In this document: positions 35,568 through 44,516 of the stretch, piece after piece
How positions within the stretch are numbered: position 1 is the first letter of the stretch
How the letters are laid out: each line of letters begins with the position of its first letter
Assembly (NCBI RefSeq): GCF_000473205.1
Contig: NZ_KI421507.1
Location: forward strand, 2,471,302-2,535,301
Direction of reading: 5' to 3'
Origin: Pseudophaeobacter arcticus DSM 23566
GTDB taxonomy: Bacteria > Pseudomonadota > Alphaproteobacteria > Rhodobacterales > Rhodobacteraceae
DNA: 64,000 nt
Position numbers and translations under genes: made by a program
Notes under the pieces: generated by a model
Databases searched by the model: none
Told to the model about the DNA's origin: nothing
What the model saw: the letters and a program-made list of their open reading frames with translations, nothing else

Positions 35568-35630
35568 GCCCCGTGGTGCAGCGGTTTTTCACGACCGCCG
35601 GGCAGCTATTTTCTGACTTCTCACGGGGGC
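35568..35630 (+). pseudogene. Possible tRNA relic or structured leader of pyrG
   Basis: GCCCCGTG (35568-35575) can pair with CACGGGGGC (35622-35630) with one bulged G, like an acceptor stem. Inside, TGCAGCGG resembles a D-arm, and GCGGT and ACCGC enclose TTTTCACG, which resembles a tRNA-Glu anticodon loop (UUC). The T-arm is absent and the length is too short for a functional tRNA. It may equally be a plain leader hairpin upstream of pyrG. Confidence 0.25.
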
Positions 35631-35642
35631 AGCCGAACACTC

Positions 35643-37286
35643 ATGGCGCGTTTCATCTTTATTACTGGTGGTGTGGTTTCATCGCTTGGCAAGGGCCTGG
35701 CGTCCGCCGCTCTTGGTGCTCTTTTGCAGGCGCGTGGCTATTCCGTCCGCCTGCGCAAACTGGACCCCTATCTTAACGTCGACCCCGGCACCATGAGCCC
35801 CTTTGAACATGGCGAAGTCTTTGTCACCGATGACGGTGCCGAGACCGATCTGGATCTGGGCCATTACGAACGCTTTACCGGGGTTCCCGCGCGCAAGACC
35901 GACTCGATCTCGTCGGGGCGCGTCTACACCAATGTGTTGGAAAAAGAGCGTCGGGGCGACTATCTGGGCAAGACCATTCAGGTCATCCCGCATGTGACAA
36001 ACGAAATCAAAGACTTCATCTCGATTGGCGAAGATGAGGTTGATTTTATGCTCTGCGAGATCGGCGGCACCGTTGGCGACATCGAAGGCCTGCCCTTCTT
36101 TGAAGCCATTCGCCAGTTCAGCCAGGATAAAGAGCGCGGCCAGTGCCTGTTCATGCACCTCACCCTGCTGCCCTATATCAAGGCCAGCGGTGAGCTGAAG
36201 ACCAAGCCAACCCAGCACTCGGTCAAGGAGCTGCGCTCGATTGGTCTGGCACCCGATATCCTGGTCTGCCGGTCTGAGGGCCCTATCCCCAAGAAAGAGC
36301 GCGAAAAACTGGCGCTGTTCTGCAACGTGCGTCCCGATGCGGTGATTGCAGCCCAGGATCTGAAATCCATCTACGAGGCCCCCCTGGCCTATCACCGCGA
36401 AGGTATGGACCAGGCGGTTCTGGATGCCTTTGGCATCTCCCCGGCGCCAAAACCAAACTTGGCGCGCTGGGAAGATGTGGCGGATCGTATCTACAATCCC
36501 GAAGGCGAAGTACGGGTGGCCATCGTCGGCAAATACACCCAGCTGGAAGATGCCTATAAATCCATCGCCGAGGCACTGACCCATGGCGGCATGTCCAACC
36601 GGGTGAAGGTCAAGATCGAATGGGTCGATGCCGAGCTGTTTGACCGCGAGGATGCCACCCCGCATTTGCAGGGCTTCCATGCGATTCTGGTTCCCGGCGG
36701 CTTTGGCGAGCGCGGTACCGAGGGCAAGATCAAAGCGGCGCAATATGCCCGCGAACATAAGGTCCCCTACCTTGGCATCTGCCTTGGCATGCAGATGGCG
36801 GTCATCGAGGCCGCCCGCAATGTCGCCGGCATTGCCGAGGCCGGATCGGAAGAATTTGACCACGAGGCCGGTAAAAAGCGGTTTGAGCCCGTTGTCTATC
36901 ACCTGAAAGAATGGGTGCAGGGCAACCACAAGGTTCAGCGCAAGGCCGATGACGACAAGGGCGGCACCATGCGTCTGGGCGCCTATGACGCCACCCTGAC
37001 CGAGGGCTCGCATGTGGCCAGCGTCTATGGCAGCACCCATATCGAAGAGCGCCACCGTCACCGCTATGAGGTCGACACCAAATACAAAGAGAAACTGGAA
37101 GCCTGCGGCTTGAAATTCTCTGGCATGTCGCCCGATGGCCGTTTGCCCGAAATCGTGGAATGGAGCGATCATCCCTGGTTTATCGGCGTCCAGTTCCACC
37201 CCGAGCTGAAATCCAAACCCTTTGCTCCGCATCCGCTGTTTGACGGTTTTGTGCGCGCCGCAAAAGAAGCCTCGCGTCTGGTCTGA
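35643..37286 (+). CDS. pyrG: CTP synthase
   Basis: The ATG at 35643 begins [22 protein letters not shown], the canonical start; the frame opens earlier. The 547-aa enzyme makes CTP from UTP with glutamine. The N-terminal synthetase domain has [25 protein letters not shown]. The C-terminal glutamine amidotransferase domain has [22 protein letters not shown] with the nucleophilic Cys, and [11 protein letters not shown] with the His-Glu pair. A strong terminator follows. Confidence 0.97.
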   Translation: MARFIFITGGVVSSLGKGLASAALGALLQARGYSVRLRKLDPYLNVDPGTMSPFEHGEVFVTDDGAETDLDLGHYERFTGVPARKTDSISSGRVYTNVLEKERRGDYLGKTIQVIPHVTNEIKDFISIGEDEVDFMLCEIGGTVGDIEGLPFFEAIRQFSQDKERGQCLFMHLTLLPYIKASGELKTKPTQHSVKELRSIGLAPDILVCRSEGPIPKKEREKLALFCNVRPDAVIAAQDLKSIYEAPLAYHREGMDQAVLDAFGISPAPKPNLARWEDVADRIYNPEGEVRVAIVGKYTQLEDAYKSIAEALTHGGMSNRVKVKIEWVDAELFDREDATPHLQGFHAILVPGGFGERGTEGKIKAAQYAREHKVPYLGICLGMQMAVIEAARNVAGIAEAGSEEFDHEAGKKRFEPVVYHLKEWVQGNHKVQRKADDDKGGTMRLGAYDATLTEGSHVASVYGSTHIEERHRHRYEVDTKYKEKLEACGLKFSGMSPDGRLPEIVEWSDHPWFIGVQFHPELKSKPFAPHPLFDGFVRAAKEASRLV

Positions 37287-37309
37287 TCCGACGCTGACGT
37301 TTTGACTTT

Positions 37310-37339
37310 AAAAACGGGCTCCTCTTGGGGCCCGTTTTT
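37310..37339 (+). terminator. Rho-independent terminator of pyrG
   Basis: AAAAACGGGC and GCCCGTTTTT arms with a short CCTCTTGG top form a strong hairpin 23 bp after the stop. Confidence 0.88.
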
Positions 37340-37421
37340 CATTCTGTCAGGCAATTTGCCGCGGCTTTGCCCTGATGTGCACAAAACCCTATCCGTTAGC
37401 GCAAGCGCATGCAGCCACAAC

Positions 37422-37449
37422 TTGTTTCTTGCGACAGGCACGCTATAGA
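37422..37449 (+). promoter_or_regulatory. Candidate promoter of the aldolase gene
   Basis: TTGTTT (37422-37427) and TATAGA (37444-37449) are separated by 16 bp and lie 42 bp upstream of the aldolase start. The match to a housekeeping-sigma consensus is moderate. Confidence 0.4.
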
Positions 37450-37491
37450 CAGGGCCAGATTAGAAACGATTTTTCGCGGAGAGACCGGATC

Positions 37492-38388
37492 ATGGCGCAC
37501 AAGATTAACCAGGAACAGTTTGACCGTATCGCCAATGGCGGGGGCTTTATTGCAGCACTGGATCAATCCGGCGGTTCTACCCCAAAGGCGCTTGGCCTCT
37601 ATGGCGTCACCGAAGACGCCTATTCCAACGACGAAGAAATGTTTGGCGAAATTCAGAAGATGCGCGCCCGTATCATCTGCTCCCCCGATTTCAGCTCGGG
37701 TAAGATCCTGGGCGCCATCCTGTTTGAAAAGACCATGGACAATGCCATCGACGGCACCCCGGTACCGACCTATCTGTGGGAAAAATGCGGCGTTGTGCCT
37801 TTCCTGAAGGTCGACAAAGGCCTGGCTGATGATGTCGACGGCGTGCAGCTGATGAAGCCGATGCCTGACCTTGACGCGCTGCTGTCGCGTGCCGTTAAAA
37901 AAGGCATCTTTGGCACCAAGATGCGCTCGGTCGTGAAAGAGGCCAACCCACAGGGTATCAAAGCCGTGGTGGCCCAGCAGTTCGAAGTGGGCAAACAGAT
38001 CGCAGCCGCTGGTCTGGTGCCAATCATCGAGCCCGAGGTCGACATCAACTCCCCCACCAAGGGCGAGGCCGAAATCTTTCTGAAAGCAGAAATCAAAGAC
38101 CAGCTCGACGCGCTGCCCGAGGGCACCAAGGTCGCGCTGAAGCTGACCATTCCCAATGAAGCGGGGCTGTATGATTCGCTGGCGGATCACCCGGCCGTGG
38201 TGCGCGTTGTAGCCCTGTCCGGTGGCTACAGCACCGATGACGCCTGCGAGAAACTGGCCAAAAATGCCAAGATGATCGCCTCTTTCAGCCGCGCGCTGAC
38301 CGAAGGGCTGAATGTCGCGATGTCCGACGAGGAATACAACGCGGCACTGGGGTCCAACATCGAAAAGATCTATCAGTCCTCGCTTTAA
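37492..38388 (+). CDS. Class I fructose-bisphosphate aldolase
   Basis: The ATG at 37492 follows a GGAGAG leader and begins [13 protein letters not shown]. The 298-aa protein is a bacterial class I aldolase, using a Schiff-base lysine rather than zinc. [18 protein letters not shown] is the family N-terminal signature. [22 protein letters not shown] and [13 protein letters not shown] hold the active-site lysines and acids. It cleaves or forms fructose-1,6-bisphosphate. It is monocistronic, between the pyrG terminator and its own. Confidence 0.93.
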   Translation: MAHKINQEQFDRIANGGGFIAALDQSGGSTPKALGLYGVTEDAYSNDEEMFGEIQKMRARIICSPDFSSGKILGAILFEKTMDNAIDGTPVPTYLWEKCGVVPFLKVDKGLADDVDGVQLMKPMPDLDALLSRAVKKGIFGTKMRSVVKEANPQGIKAVVAQQFEVGKQIAAAGLVPIIEPEVDINSPTKGEAEIFLKAEIKDQLDALPEGTKVALKLTIPNEAGLYDSLADHPAVVRVVALSGGYSTDDACEKLAKNAKMIASFSRALTEGLNVAMSDEEYNAALGSNIEKIYQSSL

Positions 38389-38403
38389 GCAGAGCCACAC
38401 CGG

Positions 38404-38463
38404 CCACAGGTTACTGGCCCGCAGGTTTCAGGCCTACAAGTTTCTGGCCCACAGGTTTCTGGC
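38404..38463. repeat. Tandem repeat, 4 x 15 bp, between aldolase stop and terminator
   Basis: Units CCACAGGTTACTGGC, CCGCAGGTTTCAGGC, CTACAAGTTTCTGGC and CCACAGGTTTCTGGC run without gaps (38404-38418, 38419-38433, 38434-38448, 38449-38463). They lie inside the 3' untranslated region. Confidence 0.9.
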
Positions 38464-38486
38464 CGCCCCACCGGGGCGGTCTTTTT
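38463..38486 (+). terminator. Rho-independent terminator of the aldolase gene
   Basis: CCGCCCC and GGGGCGG enclose ACC and are followed by a T5 run. Confidence 0.88.
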
Positions 38487-38623
38487 CATCCGCCTTTTCC
38501 CTGTTTTCACTGTTTTCCCTGAGACACCACGGATCAACCATCAGGCGGTGACGCAGTGCATACCACCAAACCGTGCCGCGCGGCGCGGAGTGGGAAAACG
38601 ACACCAGAAAATTCTGACCCGGT

Positions 38624-39517
38624 CTAGTCGTCAGAACGCGCAAAAATCTCTGTCAGCCAAGCTTCGAACAGCTGCACTTCGGGTCTGAGCGGCCCGCTGG
38701 CCTTGCGGCGGATCAGATAGTGGGACTGTTGAAACGGCATCTCAGGGCCGGCGATGGCAATCCCCATGCCCCGTATGATCGACAGCTTGGCAAAGCGCGC
38801 CAGCACTGTTGCATAGCCGCCGCCCCCCGCAACCAACTGCAGGGCAGAGACCGTGGTATCCACGCTAAACCGCGCATGTTCACTGGCATAGGGCAATTCA
38901 TGAGCGGCAAAATAGCGGGCCCAGTGGTCCTCGTAGCCCAGAATATGGATCAAAGGCCCCTGCAGCAGCTCTGACACCAAAACTGGCTGTTCACGGCTGG
39001 CGGCACAGACCGGCACGATGGTTTCCTGCGACAGGCGCAGCGCCGTCCCGTCCTCCCAATTGCCCTGTCCCAGGCGGATTTCCACATCTGCATCCATATC
39101 GTCGCGCGGCTCTGGCGCGGTCCAGATGTTGGAAACCAGACGAATATTGATTGCGGGATGGCGCGCGGCAAATTCGGGCAGCAGATGCGCCAGCCACAGC
39201 GCCGAGGTCGAAACAGGCACCCGCACCGTCAGGGTCTGTGCCGTCTCAGCGCCAAACAGCCGCGTGGTGGCGAGCGCAATATCCCCCAGCGCCTGACGCA
39301 CCGTCAGCGCATAGGCCTGGCCAACCTCGGTCAACTCCAACCGCCGCGCCTGCCGGTAAAACAGCTTGCTGCCCAACCGCGCCTCCAGCGCGCGGATATG
39401 CAGGCTGACAGCGGTCTGTGTCAGCCCCAGCTCCTGCCCGGTTTTGGTGAAGTTCAACAGCCGGGCAGCGGCCTCGAAGGTGCGCAACCAGGTCAGGTTT
39501 GAGAGGCGTTCATCCAT
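38624..39517 (-). CDS. LysR-family regulator (GcvA-like)
   Basis: The 297-aa protein has the N-terminal winged helix (LTWLRTFEAAARLLNFTKTGQELGLTQTAVSLHIRALEARLG). The effector-binding domain begins near TLTVRVPVSTSALWLAHLLPEFAARHP. The first-helix pattern resembles the GcvA subgroup. It is divergent from the HIBADH-type gene and likely controls it. An inverted repeat lies just upstream of its start. The effector is unknown. Confidence 0.92.
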   Translation of the reverse strand: MDERLSNLTWLRTFEAAARLLNFTKTGQELGLTQTAVSLHIRALEARLGSKLFYRQARRLELTEVGQAYALTVRQALGDIALATTRLFGAETAQTLTVRVPVSTSALWLAHLLPEFAARHPAINIRLVSNIWTAPEPRDDMDADVEIRLGQGNWEDGTALRLSQETIVPVCAASREQPVLVSELLQGPLIHILGYEDHWARYFAAHELPYASEHARFSVDTTVSALQLVAGGGGYATVLARFAKLSIIRGMGIAIAGPEMPFQQSHYLIRRKASGPLRPEVQLFEAWLTEIFARSDD

Positions 39518-39524
39518 TTATCAC

Positions 39525-39544
39525 CAAATATTTTTGGGTATTTG
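39525..39544. promoter_or_regulatory. Candidate LysR box, CAAATA-N8-TATTTG
   Basis: A perfect 6-bp inverted repeat with 8-bp spacer lies 8 bp upstream of the LysR start, in the gap shared with the divergent dehydrogenase gene. The position suits autoregulation plus activation of the neighbour. Confidence 0.5.
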
Positions 39545-39675
39545 AGCGAATAATTATCATTTCCCTTTTCCCACGTCGCCAGCTTTCTTTGCAGGCAGAC
39601 AAGCGGACAGACAGGCAGGCAGACAAAATGCAAAAGCCCGCGCGAACTGCCGCGACACGGATCTGGGAGAACAAA

Positions 39676-40632
39676 ATGAAAGTTGGATTTATTGGCCTGG
39701 GCAATGTGGGAGCCAAGCTCGCAGGTTCCTTGCTGCGCAATGGCATTGACCTGACGGTGCATGATCTGAACCCCGATCTGGTGGCGCAGTTTGTGGCCAG
39801 GGGCGCCAGGGCGGGTGAAACCCCAGCCCAGTTGATGCGCGATTGTGATACGGTGATCACCTGCCTGCCCTCGCCCGCCATCTCGGATGTGGTGATGCAG
39901 GAGATGCTGCCGGAAGTACGCGAGGGCAAGATCTGGATGGAGATGTCCACCACCGACGAGGCCGAGGCAAAGCGATTGGGCGCCCTGGTCATCGCGGCGG
40001 GCGGCGCGGCCGTGGATTGCCCGGTTTCTGGCGGCTGCCACCGCGCCGATACCGGCAATATCGCCATCTTTGCCGGCTGTGGGCGCGCCACCTTTGACCG
40101 TATTCTGCCCCTCCTCACCACCATGGGACGGCGCATTCTGCACACCGGAGAGCTCGGCTCTGCCTCGGTGCTGAAGGTGCTGACCAACTATCTGGCCACG
40201 GTGCATCTGGTGGCCAATGCCGAGGCCCTGGTGACCGCCAAAGCGGCCGGCATGGATCTCAACACCGCCTATGAGGCGATCAAGATCAGTTCCGGCAACT
40301 CCTTTAGCCATGTCACCGAAAGCCAGGTCATTTTGAACGGCAGCCGCGATATCTCCTTCACCATGGATCTGGTGAAAAAGGACGTGGGCCTGTTTCAGGA
40401 GATTGCCGAGCGCAACAATGTGCCCTTGGAACTCAGCCCGATGATCGTGCAGATTTTTGACGATGGCATTGCCAGATACGGCGCGCGTGAACTGTCGCCA
40501 AATATCATTCGCCGCCTCGAAGACGCCACCGGGCTGCAGATCCTGGCTCCGGGCTTCCCGCCGCAAATGACCGATAATGAGCCCGAAGAGCCCGGCTATG
40601 AGGTGATCCCACAGGGCAAGAGGCCAAGCTGA
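39676..40632 (+). CDS. NAD(P)-dependent beta-hydroxyacid dehydrogenase (HIBADH family)
   Basis: I place the start at MKVGFIGLGNVGAKLAG (ATG at 39676, after a GGGAGAACAAA leader); the frame extends upstream into the LysR promoter. The 318-aa protein has the dinucleotide motif GLGNVG, substrate-site DCPVSGGCHRADTGN, and catalytic-lysine segment GSASVLKVLTNYLATVHL. Family members oxidise 3-hydroxyisobutyrate, tartronate semialdehyde or related acids. Substrate cannot be fixed. It is presumably regulated by the divergent LysR protein. Confidence 0.9.
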   Translation: MKVGFIGLGNVGAKLAGSLLRNGIDLTVHDLNPDLVAQFVARGARAGETPAQLMRDCDTVITCLPSPAISDVVMQEMLPEVREGKIWMEMSTTDEAEAKRLGALVIAAGGAAVDCPVSGGCHRADTGNIAIFAGCGRATFDRILPLLTTMGRRILHTGELGSASVLKVLTNYLATVHLVANAEALVTAKAAGMDLNTAYEAIKISSGNSFSHVTESQVILNGSRDISFTMDLVKKDVGLFQEIAERNNVPLELSPMIVQIFDDGIARYGARELSPNIIRRLEDATGLQILAPGFPPQMTDNEPEEPGYEVIPQGKRPS

Positions 40633-40644
40633 AACCAGACAAAG

Positions 40645-40693
40645 AAGTGGCGGTGCCAGAAGGCTGGGGTTGGGGCTGGCACCGCCGCTTTTG
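40645..40693 (+). terminator. Terminator of the HIBADH-type gene
   Basis: GCGGTGCCAG (40650-40659) pairs with CTGGCACCGC (40676-40685), followed by GCTTTT. The loop is G/T-rich. Confidence 0.7.
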
Positions 40694-40726
40694 TCTTCAT
40701 CCCAATCAAGACGGGGAGAGACGTCA

Positions 40727-40754
40727 AAACAGTCCGGGAGGGAGGACTGTTAAA
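40727..40754. terminator. Stem-loop between convergent genes
   Basis: AACAGTCC and GGACTGTT flank a GGGAGGGA loop just past the end of the crotonase gene. On the minus strand the arm ends in GTTTTGACG, so it may terminate the crotonase transcript. Confidence 0.55.
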
Positions 40755-40776
40755 ACCGATATAAGATGATCTGGGT

Positions 40777-41562
40777 CTATTTAAAGACCGGAGCACGTTT
40801 TTGCATCTGGGCGGCGATCACTTCCATTTGTTCGGGCTTACCGATCAGCTTTACCTGTTCGGCACTCTCGCGCAGCAACACTTCGGCTTGCGAGGCACCG
40901 GATTCGGCAAATTCAATCATCCGTTTGGCGGCGCGCATTGCCGTTGGTCCCTTCCCCGCAATTTCTGTCGCCAGGGCCTGTGCGGCCGCAAGGGGATCAT
41001 CCGAAATGGATGTCACCATCCCCCAGGCCTCAGCCTGCTGTGCAGAGATGGGTGCCGCCGTATAGGTCAGCTGACGCAGCACATCCGAGCGCACCAGTTT
41101 GGGCAACAGCGCCATGCCGCCCATATCGGGGATGAGTCCCCATTTCATCTCCATCACCGCCAGTTTGGTATCGGGAGCGGCAATCCGGATATCGGCCCCC
41201 AGCGCCAGCTGCAAACCGCCGCCATAGGTGGCACCCTGCAGGGCCGCAATCACCGGGATCTCCAGGCGGCGCCAGATCATTGACACCTCCTGCATCTCAT
41301 TGGCATCGTGATGGCTGCGCTCCATCAGCCAGGCCGCTGAATCGGTCTTGCCCATCGACATGAAACTCATCAGATCCAGCCCCGCGCAGAAACTCTTGCC
41401 CTCCCCCGAGAGCACCACAACCCGCGCGTCCGAGCCCGCCACCTGCGCGCCAGCGGCCAGGATCCCCTTGACCATGGCATCATCCAGGGCATTCATCTTG
41501 TCGCCACGCGTCAGCGTGACATGGGCAATATGATCTTTGATCTCAACGGAAACCCGCGCCAT
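40777..41562 (-). CDS. Crotonase/enoyl-CoA hydratase family protein
   Basis: The ATG at 41562 (MARVSVEIKDHIAHVTLTRGDKMNALDD) starts a 261-aa protein; the frame is open further upstream without support. Oxyanion-hole segments are SFCAGLDLMSF and GATYGGGLQLALGADIR. Later comes MEMKWGLIPDMGGMALLPKLV, in which catalytic-Glu positions are not clear to me. It could hydrate, isomerise or decarboxylate an acyl-CoA. No acyl-CoA synthetase or thiolase is adjacent. Confidence 0.88.
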   Translation of the reverse strand: MARVSVEIKDHIAHVTLTRGDKMNALDDAMVKGILAAGAQVAGSDARVVVLSGEGKSFCAGLDLMSFMSMGKTDSAAWLMERSHHDANEMQEVSMIWRRLEIPVIAALQGATYGGGLQLALGADIRIAAPDTKLAVMEMKWGLIPDMGGMALLPKLVRSDVLRQLTYTAAPISAQQAEAWGMVTSISDDPLAAAQALATEIAGKGPTAMRAAKRMIEFAESGASQAEVLLRESAEQVKLIGKPEQMEVIAAQMQKRAPVFK

Positions 41563-41687
41563 TGTGGCACCTCCAGCCTGTTTCATGTGCCGACAGACTG
41601 CCCCGATTGGTCCCGGTGATCCAGCATAACGCCGGGGCAAAGCAGCCCCGGCGCCAGCCAGCTTGGCATCCAATCACGCCCCTAGCA

Positions 41688-42770
41688 TTACTGCATGGCA
41701 GGCAGGTCAGCGACCGCTCCACGCCCAAAGCCGCGTCCGTCCAGTGACATCACATAAAACTGCTCCCCCACCTCCAGAGCGCTGGTGGTGACGCCGAACC
41801 GTCCCGTGGGATCCTGCAGGTTGCGCAGGATATTGCCGCTTTCATCAAACTGGATAACCATGCCCCGATGCACCGGAGCCGGGCGCACCAGCTCTCCCAG
41901 ACGCCAAATGACCTTGCGCAAGAAGGGATAGGGCATCAGCTTCTCCGACGGCAGGCGCGGGCTGGCAAAGGCCAGCCAAAAGGTTCCATCCCCCTGGGCC
42001 TCAAGGTTATCGGGATAGCCAGGGAGATTACCCAGAAACAGCTCCAGCTCTCCGGCCTTTGCACCGGTCAGCCAGAGTTTATGCACCTGCGCCCGGCCGG
42101 TTTCGTTGATCAACAGAAAATCCTCGGCCTGCGACAGGGCGATCCCATTGGTATAGACAAACCCACTGGCGATTTTCTCCACCCTGCCATCAGGCAGGCG
42201 GCGGGCAACATAGCCGCTATTGGATTGCTCCCAGACCGTCATCACCGATGTTGGCTTGGTGCCACCCAAGATTTCCGGGTCAAAACGATCTGACGAATTG
42301 GAGAAATAGATCGTGCCGTCGCGCGCGATATCAAGTTGATTCGCATAGATCAGCGGCGCGCCTTCCACCTCTGTCACCAGGGTTTCCAGACTGCCCGGCC
42401 CGGTCCAGCGCAAAATTCCGCGATAGCTGTCAGCAATATACAGCGCCCCGTCCGGCCCCGCTTTGAGCCCAAGAGGCCGCCCCCCCAGATCCTCGGTCAG
42501 CTCAGGCGCCGGACCGTCGATCCGGTATAGTTTGCCAGCCAGATCAGTGGTATAGACCCTGCCATCCGGCATAACCGCCAGATCCTCGGGGCCAACCGCC
42601 CCCTCTGGCAGCAAGACCAGCTCCAGCGCCGCCATGGCGTCATTGGCCTCAAACTCGCCGGTAAAGGCCGGGGGCTGCAACGGCTCATAGACCTCAGGGG
42701 TCAGAGGAACCGGCCAAAAGGTCAAATAGCCGAGGCCCAAGGCGAGCATCGCCAGCAAAATCTTTCGCAT
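41688..42770 (-). CDS. SMP-30/strictosidine-synthase-like beta-propeller protein
   Basis: The 360-aa protein starts with an N-terminal membrane anchor or signal peptide (KILLAMLALGLGYLTFWPVPLTP). Six-bladed propeller features follow: PEDLAVMPDGRVYTTDLAGKLYRID, PLGLKAGPDGALYIADSYRGILRW, ANQLDIARDGTIYFSNSS and GLPGYPDNLEAQGDGTFWLAF-like segments. The NSSDRFD stretch resembles the strictosidine synthase subgroup. It is a probable periplasmic lactonase or esterase, but the substrate is unknown. It is divergent from the HisC-like aminotransferase. Confidence 0.85.
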   Translation of the reverse strand: MRKILLAMLALGLGYLTFWPVPLTPEVYEPLQPPAFTGEFEANDAMAALELVLLPEGAVGPEDLAVMPDGRVYTTDLAGKLYRIDGPAPELTEDLGGRPLGLKAGPDGALYIADSYRGILRWTGPGSLETLVTEVEGAPLIYANQLDIARDGTIYFSNSSDRFDPEILGGTKPTSVMTVWEQSNSGYVARRLPDGRVEKIASGFVYTNGIALSQAEDFLLINETGRAQVHKLWLTGAKAGELELFLGNLPGYPDNLEAQGDGTFWLAFASPRLPSEKLMPYPFLRKVIWRLGELVRPAPVHRGMVIQFDESGNILRNLQDPTGRFGVTTSALEVGEQFYVMSLDGRGFGRGAVADLPAMQ

Positions 42771-42862
42771 TCCAAATCTCCCTAAATTTGCGGCAGTCTG
42801 CTCTGGGTTGAAGCAGCACGCAAGCCTTGCCGCAGGCTAGCACTTTGCGCTATCTGCGCTGC

Positions 42863-43984
42863 ATGAAAACGCCTCGCTACACCCCGCTTGCCCTGTCCCT
42901 GCCCTCCACTGTGCCGTTTGTCGGCCCTGAAACGCAGGAGCGCAGCCGTGGCAAAGCCTTTGCCGCCCGGCTGGGGGCCAATGAAAACATCTTTGGCCCC
43001 TCGCCGCTGGCGATTGAAGCCATGCAGCAGGCCGCCGAGGAAATCTGGAAATATGGCGACGCCCAAAGCCATGATTTGATCCAGGCGCTGGCCGCCCATC
43101 ACGGCATCCCGGCGCAAAACATCATTGTTGGTGAAGGCATCGACGGGTTGCTGGGCTATCTGGTGCGGTTGCTGATTGGCCCCGGTGATGCGGTTGTCAC
43201 CTCGCAGGGCGCCTACCCCACCTTCAACTACCATGTGGCCGGTTTTGGCGGCGCCCTGCATATGGTGCCCTACAGGGACGACCACGAAGACATCCAGGCG
43301 CTCTTTGCCAAGGCGGCTGAGGTGGATGCAAAGCTGGTCTATCTCTCCAACCCCGATAACCCGATGGGCAGCTGGTACCGGGGGCAGGAAATTGTCGAGG
43401 CCTTGGCGCATCTGCCTGAGGGCGCTTTGCTGTTGCTGGACGAGGCCTATGTGGAATGCGCGCCTGAAGGCACCGCGGCACCGGTCGATATCAATGACCC
43501 CCGTGTCATCCGCATGCGCACCTTCTCCAAGGCCTATGGCATGGCGGGCGCCCGCGTAGGCTACGCGCTGGCGCAGGCGGATCTGATCCTTGCCTTCAAC
43601 AAGGTGCGCAACCACTTTGGCATGAACCGCGCCGCTCAGGCCGGGGCGCTGGCCGCCCTGCAGGATCAGAACTGGTTGGCCCATGTTCAAGGTGAAATTG
43701 CCACCGCCCGCAAGCATATCACCGATATTGCTGCGGAAAACGGTCTCACCGCCCTGCCCTCGGCCACCAATTTTGTAGCGATCGACTGTGGCCGGGACGG
43801 GGATTTTGCCAAATCCGTTCTTGAATCCCTATTGGCGCAGGATGTCTTTGTGCGCATGCCCTTTGCCGCGCCGCAAAACCGCTGCATCCGGGTCAGCTGC
43901 GGCCCGGACGAAGACCTGGCGCTTTTTGCTGCTGCCCTGCCCGTTGCCCTCGCCACCGCCCGTGCCGGTCTCACCTCCGAATAG
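42863..43984 (+). CDS. Class I/II aminotransferase, HisC-like
   Basis: The ATG at 42863 gives a 373-aa PLP-dependent enzyme. LGANENIFGPSPLAIEAM matches the histidinol-phosphate aminotransferase subgroup. NPDNPMGSW, LLLLDEAYVE and MRTFSKAYGMAGARVGYAL provide the PLP-site Asn, Asp and Schiff-base Lys. It is not in a his operon, so a role for other amino acids (for instance phenylalanine or tyrosine) is equally plausible. No gene in the vicinity narrows the substrate. Confidence 0.85.
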   Translation: MKTPRYTPLALSLPSTVPFVGPETQERSRGKAFAARLGANENIFGPSPLAIEAMQQAAEEIWKYGDAQSHDLIQALAAHHGIPAQNIIVGEGIDGLLGYLVRLLIGPGDAVVTSQGAYPTFNYHVAGFGGALHMVPYRDDHEDIQALFAKAAEVDAKLVYLSNPDNPMGSWYRGQEIVEALAHLPEGALLLLDEAYVECAPEGTAAPVDINDPRVIRMRTFSKAYGMAGARVGYALAQADLILAFNKVRNHFGMNRAAQAGALAALQDQNWLAHVQGEIATARKHITDIAAENGLTALPSATNFVAIDCGRDGDFAKSVLESLLAQDVFVRMPFAAPQNRCIRVSCGPDEDLALFAAALPVALATARAGLTSE

Positions 43985-44108
43985 CGGCCCCTGCAGGGCA
44001 CCCCTTCAGCGGGTCAAGCCGAAGCGATTTTAGAAATCGCGGTGGTTTTACCGGACTTTCATCCCTGGCGCGCTAGGTTCTAGGGGGAGACCCCCAGGAG
44101 GCCACGCC

Positions 44109-44336
44109 ATGGACTATAATCAGGACAACAGAAAGTCACCACAGACAGGCTCTGCCCAACCGCAGGAGCCGATTGATCTCTTTGCCGCCGCACTTTCCTT
44201 CATCGGCATAAACCTGATGTGGATATTCTTTGCCGGTTGGATGCTGTTTGGCATGGTGCCAGTGCTGATGTTTGCACTGTTTCTCAACCATCTCATTGAC
44301 CGACTCGAAGACCACCTGCAGCACCCAGAGACCTGA
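44109..44336 (+). CDS. Small membrane protein of unknown function
   Basis: The 75-aa protein has a polar N-terminus and one long or two short hydrophobic segments (LFAAALSFIGINLMWIFFAGWMLFGMVPVLMFALFLNHLI). A charged tail follows. The start has an AGGAGG site (44096-44101). No family is recognised. It lies alone between two aminotransferase genes. Confidence 0.65.
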   Translation: MDYNQDNRKSPQTGSAQPQEPIDLFAAALSFIGINLMWIFFAGWMLFGMVPVLMFALFLNHLIDRLEDHLQHPET

Positions 44337-44388
44337 CAGGCACCCTCACAGGCCCCTGACGGGCCCCAAGAATTCACAAGACAGCTCC

Positions 44389-44415
44389 CCAGCCCGCAGC
44401 TGCGCGCTGGGGGGG
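44389..44415. terminator. Hairpin near the ends of convergent genes
   Basis: CCCCAGC and GCTGGGG flank a palindromic GC loop in the gap between the small membrane protein and the class V aminotransferase. The T-run is poor, so terminator function is uncertain. Confidence 0.4.
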
Positions 44416-44516
44416 CCATGCCCCATGTTTTAGAGGTAACATGGTCTAGGCCCCCGCTAGATACCCCTTCTCGGAGCCCTCAGACTGGGCCGCGCCAGGA
44501 GCCTCGCATCCTCTGC

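Noticed and set aside
35679..37232. 517-aa open frame antisense to pyrG
   Set aside because: It mirrors a strongly conserved enzyme gene and has typical GC-rich shadow composition.
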